Assembly (NCBI GenBank): GCA_963814165.1
Contig: CAWFBW010000012.1
Coordinates: 62,001 to 126,000, forward strand
DNA: 64,000 nucleotides
Direction of reading: 5' to 3'
Source of the DNA: DASRAA01 sp963814165
GTDB taxonomy: Bacteria; Acidobacteriota; Terriglobia; Terriglobales; Acidobacteriaceae
In this document: piece by piece, positions 59,850 to 64,000 of the stretch
How positions within the stretch are numbered: position 1 is the stretch's first letter
How the letters are laid out: each line of letters begins with the position of its first letter
Program-made: the position numbers and the translations under genes
The notes under the pieces: generated by a model
What the model saw: only the letters and a program-made list of their open reading frames with translations
Told to the model about the DNA's origin: nothing
The model's database searches: none

Positions 59850-62456
59850 CTATTTCTCTTGCAACGTCAGCGCGTAGACGTCGGTGGTCGATACGTCGCG
59901 AAGCATCAGAGGTGCGTCGGTGGGATCCAGCCCAAGCCACACGGCAAATGTGCCGGTAAAGAGAAAGCCTTTCAAATCGACAACTACCTTCGCTTCCCCG
60001 CCCGCCGCCGGTATGCGAAGGATGGCAGGGTCGTGCGCAAATCTCAACAAGTAGAGATAGCGGCTATCGCCCGACCACCTCTCAAAAGCAAAGAGGCTTT
60101 TGTCATACAGCGTTGACCAGCGCTGCGTCTTTATATCGAAGATATACAGCGTGGTAAAGTCAGTGGAGTCGGCGTTTATGAATTGACCATCGGGAGACCA
60201 GTGGGGCCAGAACTTACCATCCGATCCCGGAAGAGTGGTGATCTGATGGCTGGCCAGGTCGAGGATACGTATGTAGCTCTCGCGACTCCCAAACATTCCC
60301 GTGGCAAAAGCAATCTTGCGCCCGTCCGGCGACCAGTTCGGATTTGACTCCTGCCCGCTGTCCTCGGGAAGAAGGCGCTGCGGGCTGCCACGCTGGGAGG
60401 GAACGACCCAGGCTTGCTCGCTCCCTTCGGGAGATGGAGCCATGAAAGCGATCTGGCTTCCGTCCGGTGACCATGCGACTGATCGCGGCTGCAAAGGAGG
60501 ACTGGTCAGTTGAACGCGGTTGCTTCCGTCCCGGTTTGCTCTCCACAGAATTCCATCCGGGTAAGAGACATACGCCACCGACTGGCCGTCTTTGGAGAAG
60601 GCCACCAAATCGGCGGAGATGCCGCCCAGAAAGGGCTGAAACTGATTGGATTTCGGGTCGAGACGAACCAGTTCGCCCCTCCTTGTCGAACCGGTGGCGA
60701 AGATTTTCTTCCCGTCCTTGCTGAAAACCGGTGGGCTCCATTCAGTTGGACCAAAGGTCAATCGAATCGGGTCTTTGGCCGGGCGCCGAAAAAGTCCGCG
60801 CCGCTCATCGAGAGCGTAGATTTGGCCTTCGGGGTATTTTCCGGATCCGAGAGGCCCGGCGAGAAAGACGAAGAATCCTCCATCAGGGGACCAGCGGCCG
60901 CAACACTTCTGCTCGGAGGGATGCCAACCCGGGAGCAACTGGTGAAGGTTGGACCCGCTGGACGTTATCTCCCAAAGGGATCGAAGGTCTCTGGAAAATC
61001 GAATGGTGCTACCGTCAGGGGACCAATTTAGTGGGAATGCAGCACCTCCCACTGAAGCAAGCTTGCGGGTACCAGTGCCGTCGCTGTTAATGATGTCGAT
61101 GTCGCCGTCGGACGTGGAATATGCCACATGTTTCCCGTCCGGAGACCAGTTGCCGCCTGCTGGCCTGGCGTCAGCCAGGTAACGATGTGCGCCGCCCACA
61201 ACCTGAACCGTGTAGAGCGGTAGTGAGGGCTTATCGGCCATGAAGGACTGAACGAGCAAGGTTGATCCGTCAGGCGAGACGTCAAGCAAAAACGGACTCG
61301 GCAGTGTGATGGAGGGAACCGTCTCGATCTCGCCGCCGGAGACAGCAACCTGGTACATAGAAAACACGCTCGACAGATAAAGCCTGCTACCGTCAGTTCC
61401 CGCGACCACTTCCGCATGGCCGTTATGGGTGAGCTGGGTGTACTCCGAGATTCGCAGCGGAGCGGCCGCGTTCCGGTTTCCGATCTCGAACCAGGCCACG
61501 GCCACCAGCGAAATCACCGCAATCAAGGCGATCGACCATACGAGCGTTCTTCCCGGCGAGCGGCGAAACGGCGCCTGCGTGGCTACTGCCGGCGATGCGC
61601 CCGAATGCGATGGCGCCTCGAGTGCGAAGGCCAGATCAGACGCCGAGTGAAAGCGCTGTTCGGGATTCTTCTCCAGGCAGCGACTTACAACACGCTGCAG
61701 GTCCGGCGGGATGTTTGCCCCGGTCTGCGAGATCGCGGGCGGGTCATCGTTGAGGATGGCGGTCATCGTCTCGGGTGATGTCGGTTTCTTGAACGCCCGC
61801 TTGCCGGTCAACATCTCGTAGAAGATTGCGCCGAAGGCGAAGATGTCGGCACGATGATCGACGGTCTGGCCGCGCACCTGCTCCGGCGACATGTAGCCGG
61901 CGGTGCCCAGCACGTGTCCCGGGTTGGTTTGCTGCTGAAAGCTCTCGGTGGGACCGTCAGAACTTGCGGACTTTGCTGGATTGAGTTTGGCCAAACCGAA
62001 GTCGAGGATTTTGACGCGCCCGTCTTTGGTTACAAAGATGTTTTCGGGCTTGAGGTCGCGGTGAACGATTCCGGCATCGTGAGCGGCGGCCAGGCCGCGG
62101 GCAATGTCGCCGCCCGCATCGATTGCTTCGCGCAGGCGCATGGGGCCGTGGCGCAGGCGCTCGCGCAGCGTTTCGCCGTGAAGCAACTCAGTCACGATGT
62201 AAGGCGAGCCGCTGTATTGGCCGACGTGAAAGATAGAAACAATGTTGGGATGATTCAGCGCGGCTGCGGCCTGGGCCTCCTGCTCGAAGCGATGCAGGCG
62301 CTCGGGATCACGAGACCAGTACTCGGGCAGGACTTTAATCGCTACGTCGCGCTTCAACATCGTGTCGCGCGCACGATAGACCTCGCCCATGCCGCCCGCG
62401 CCTAGGGGTGCGACGATTTCAAACGAATCCAGCCGAGTGCCCGCGGCTAGTGACAT
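59850..62456 (-). CDS. PknB-like Ser/Thr protein kinase with C-terminal TolB-type propeller
   Basis: 868 residues. The kinase domain (about 10-275) has LGAGGMGEVYRA (glycine loop), VAIK with Lys41, HRDLKPEN with Asp134, DFG at 152-154 and MSPEQVRG. One transmembrane helix (about 304-323) precedes periplasmic WD40/TolB-like repeats (NWSPDGKHVAYSTSDGDIDI and five or more relatives). This fusion is characteristic of Acidobacteriota; the propeller presumably senses an external signal. Targets unknown. A remnant of a second such gene lies just downstream. Confidence 0.93.
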   Translation of the reverse strand: MSLAAGTRLDSFEIVAPLGAGGMGEVYRARDTMLKRDVAIKVLPEYWSRDPERLHRFEQEAQAAAALNHPNIVSIFHVGQYSGSPYIVTELLHGETLRERLRHGPMRLREAIDAGGDIARGLAAAHDAGIVHRDLKPENIFVTKDGRVKILDFGLAKLNPAKSASSDGPTESFQQQTNPGHVLGTAGYMSPEQVRGQTVDHRADIFAFGAIFYEMLTGKRAFKKPTSPETMTAILNDDPPAISQTGANIPPDLQRVVSRCLEKNPEQRFHSASDLAFALEAPSHSGASPAVATQAPFRRSPGRTLVWSIALIAVISLVAVAWFEIGNRNAAAPLRISEYTQLTHNGHAEVVAGTDGSRLYLSSVFSMYQVAVSGGEIETVPSITLPSPFLLDVSPDGSTLLVQSFMADKPSLPLYTVQVVGGAHRYLADARPAGGNWSPDGKHVAYSTSDGDIDIINSDGTGTRKLASVGGAAFPLNWSPDGSTIRFSRDLRSLWEITSSGSNLHQLLPGWHPSEQKCCGRWSPDGGFFVFLAGPLGSGKYPEGQIYALDERRGLFRRPAKDPIRLTFGPTEWSPPVFSKDGKKIFATGSTRRGELVRLDPKSNQFQPFLGGISADLVAFSKDGQSVAYVSYPDGILWRANRDGSNRVQLTSPPLQPRSVAWSPDGSQIAFMAPSPEGSEQAWVVPSQRGSPQRLLPEDSGQESNPNWSPDGRKIAFATGMFGSRESYIRILDLASHQITTLPGSDGKFWPHWSPDGQFINADSTDFTTLYIFDIKTQRWSTLYDKSLFAFERWSGDSRYLYLLRFAHDPAILRIPAAGGEAKVVVDLKGFLFTGTFAVWLGLDPTDAPLMLRDVSTTDVYALTLQEK

Positions 62457-62752
62457 AAGTGGCGAGGATTATACCCCGAGGGGGCAAATCTTGCCGTCAA
62501 TTTTACGGTGCAAAGCCTGACCCAGCACTCCGCCTTCGGCTGCGTGCTGGGCTGTCATATCCCCGCCCCCGCGGGGCTGGATATTGGGTTGTTTGTACTA
62601 CCATCGCAACCCATGATTTAGTTCTCACTTACACACTAAAGGCCTTGGATTTTGGGACGGCGAATTCGTGGGCCCTTCGACTTCGCTCAGGGCAGGCTCT
62701 AAAGGCCCTCGCTCCCACCGGAAACCATCGCAACCCATTTTTGAAACAAGCG
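62457..62752. repeat. Intergenic dispersed palindromic repeats
   Basis: Contains CCCAGCAC ... GTGCTGGG (62523-62554) around a CTTCGGC loop, CCCCGCCCCCGCGGGG (62564-62579), and CCCTTCGACTTCGCTCAGGG (62675-62694). The last two are hairpins and belong to dispersed repeat families. No gene supported. Confidence 0.5.
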
Positions 62753-63307
62753 CTACAGTTTCGGCAGCACGATTCCGGTTTGGTTCTGGTATTTGCCCTT
62801 CTTGTCTTTGTAGCTGACCTCACAGGGCTCGTTGCCCTGGAAGAACAGGATTTGGCAGAGGCCCTCGTTGGCGTAGATGCGCGCGGGCAGGGGCGTGGTG
62901 TTGGAGATTTCGAGGGTGACGAAGCCTTCCCACTCCGGCTCAAACGGAGTGACATTCACGATGATGCCGCAACGGGCGTAGGTGGACTTGCCGACGCAGA
63001 TGGTGAGCACGTCGCGGGGAATTTTGAAGTACTCGACGGAGCGCGCCAGCGCGAAGGAGTTTGGCGGCACGATGCAAACGTCAGATTCGAGGCTGACGAA
63101 CGAGCGCTCATCGAACTTCTTGGGGTCAACGATGGTGCTGTTGACGTTGGTGAAGATCTTGAACTCGTCGGCGACACGCAGATCGTAGCCGTAGCTGGAC
63201 AGACCGTAGGAGATGACGCCTTCGCGGACTTGTTTCTCCGAAAAGGGACTGATCATGTCGTGCTCGAGGGCCATCTTGCGGATCCAGCGGTCGCTGAGAA
63301 TGGGCAT
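62753..63307 (-). CDS. dcd: dCTP deaminase
   Basis: 184 residues. SYGLSSYGYDLRVADEFKIF, PPNSFALARSVEYFKIPRDV, GKSTYARCGIIVNVTPFEPE and WEGFVTLEISNTTPLPARIY are conserved trimeric dUTPase/dCTP-deaminase motifs, with the catalytic Glu in TLEISN. It converts dCTP to dUTP for thymidylate synthesis. The tail ends with NQTGIVLPKL, usual for the family. Confidence 0.95.
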   Translation of the reverse strand: MPILSDRWIRKMALEHDMISPFSEKQVREGVISYGLSSYGYDLRVADEFKIFTNVNSTIVDPKKFDERSFVSLESDVCIVPPNSFALARSVEYFKIPRDVLTICVGKSTYARCGIIVNVTPFEPEWEGFVTLEISNTTPLPARIYANEGLCQILFFQGNEPCEVSYKDKKGKYQNQTGIVLPKL

Positions 63308-63550
63308 GGGACTCCTAAACTAGCTGGTTGTCAGTGGTCGGTTGTCGGTTGTCAGAACGAGGAAGCCATCATCTTACGGAATGGTGGCCTCGGTTGACAA
63401 TGCCCACAGATCGACGCGGCGGGCGGATGGCCAGAAAATTTCTAACTCACAGACAAACTAAGACTTACGTGAAATGGCTAAGTCGGGTAGAATCTCACCA
63501 GCGCTCGGGTTAGAGCGGTTCCCGGGGACAAAACGTTTGCGGAGCCACGC
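63308..63550. other. Intergenic region with 7-mer repeats between dcd and HU/IHF
   Basis: GTTGTCA, GTGGTCG, GTTGTCG, GTTGTCA run in tandem at 63325-63353. The rest is the divergent promoter region; no gene. Confidence 0.5.
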
Positions 63551-63820
63551 GTGATCAAACTGGACCTGATTAACGAGGTTGTCACGAAGACTGGGGTGAC
63601 GAAAACCAAAGCCGAAATGGCGGTAGAAACGGTTTTCGAGAGCATGAAGCATGCTTTGGCGAAGGGCGACCGCATCGAGTTGCGGGGTTTCGGCGTCTTC
63701 ACCGTCCGCCCGCGCAAGACCGGCATCGGGCGTAACCCGCGCACCGGAGCCGAGGTCAACATTCCGCCTGGTAAGGCCGTGCGTTTCAAGCCCGGCAAAG
63801 AGCTGCAATCGATCGAGTAG
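63551..63820 (+). CDS. HU/IHF family DNA-binding protein
   Basis: 89 residues from GTG 63551. DLINEVVTKTGVTKTKAEMA, DRIELRGFGVFTVRPRKTGI and GRNPRTGAEVNIPPGKAVRF cover the helical body and the beta-arm with the conserved NP. It bends DNA and compacts the nucleoid; HU versus IHF cannot be told from this alone, though the GRNPRTG arm and 89-residue length fit both. Confidence 0.93.
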   Translation: MIKLDLINEVVTKTGVTKTKAEMAVETVFESMKHALAKGDRIELRGFGVFTVRPRKTGIGRNPRTGAEVNIPPGKAVRFKPGKELQSIE

Positions 63821-63911
63821 TGATTCCCGCGTCGACCACTGGGAAGTCCAGGTGGACGGAGCCGTCGCAGTGTCCAGGCGGCGTTAGCTGCGAGTTCGCA
63901 ACGAAGTAGAC

Positions 63912-64000
63912 ATGTCCGATCTCCCGACACCGCTGGCCCGACCAATTGAGCCTCCGAGCTTGCACAAGGTATTGCTGGTGGCGCGATCGCGGAGCCGCCG
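63912..64000 (+). CDS. Start of a gene cut by the window edge
   Basis: ATG at 63912, reading MSDLPTPLARPIEPPSLHKV then LLVARSRSRR to the end. Open frame and position after HU support a gene, but it is too short to identify. Confidence 0.4.
   Translation, partial: MSDLPTPLARPIEPPSLHKVLLVARSRSR

Overview
The window looks like chromosomal DNA of an uncultured soil Acidobacteriota (Terriglobia/Koribacter-like). I infer this from the family mix: a Ser/Thr kinase fused to TolB-type propeller repeats, a CadC-type winged-helix/TPR regulator, PEP-CTERM proteins, DUF3857 transglutaminase-like proteins, DUF2092, SphA-type porins with large sulfatases, and many dispersed palindromic repeats. No 16S gene is present, so this is inference from content.

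Layout. 0-6 kb (mostly minus): a K-channel-like membrane protein, an MltF-type lytic transglycosylase, a small secreted protein with a frame break, an arylsulfatase and a membrane protein. 6-10 kb: a CxFH zinc-ribbon gene with palindromic upstream sites, a methyltransferase, an Asn-rich secreted protein and a DUF2092 protein. 10-17 kb: AsmA, a paralogue of the earlier membrane protein, DUF202, an SBF transporter, and a NarL-type sensor kinase/response regulator pair. 17.7-23.5 kb: sulfatase, SphA-like porin, sulfatase, a sulfate-ester scavenging unit beside the two-component system. 23.5-32 kb: a decayed second zinc-ribbon cassette, a DUF3395 protein, a lipoprotein and a giant PEP-CTERM surface protein with ~600-nt internal repeats. 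32-37 kb: a CadC-like regulator, a tyrosine-recombinase remnant beside tRNA-Glu, and a broken rmuC. 37-43 kb: CAP protein, DUF72, small proteins, and the rpsP-khpA-rimM-trmD-rplS operon. 43-50 kb: TerB, two DUF3857 proteins, a methyltransferase and a phosphoesterase. 50-53.6 kb: a complete IS481-type element, a third zinc-ribbon gene and a PEP-CTERM protein. 54-64 kb: PIG-L, SpoIIAA-like, tmk, holB, Hfq-like, brnTA, a Ser/Thr kinase, dcd and an HU/IHF protein.

Two observations stand out. First, three members of a small CxFH zinc-ribbon family carry the same pair of palindromes (TTCCC-N5-GGGAA, then a GGTAAC/GTTACC-type inverted repeat) in the same order upstream; two of the loci also share downstream sequence. 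This looks like a duplicated regulatory cassette. Second, a TACCGTA-N4-TACGGTA palindrome between the response regulator and the sulfatases resembles elements at 9.6 and 24.3 kb, which suggests a small regulon.

Sequence quality matters here. At least nine genes, including housekeeping holB and rimM, carry one- or two-base frame breaks, some in homopolymers or dinucleotide runs. Residual sequencing error is therefore a serious alternative to decay wherever I call a gene interrupted.
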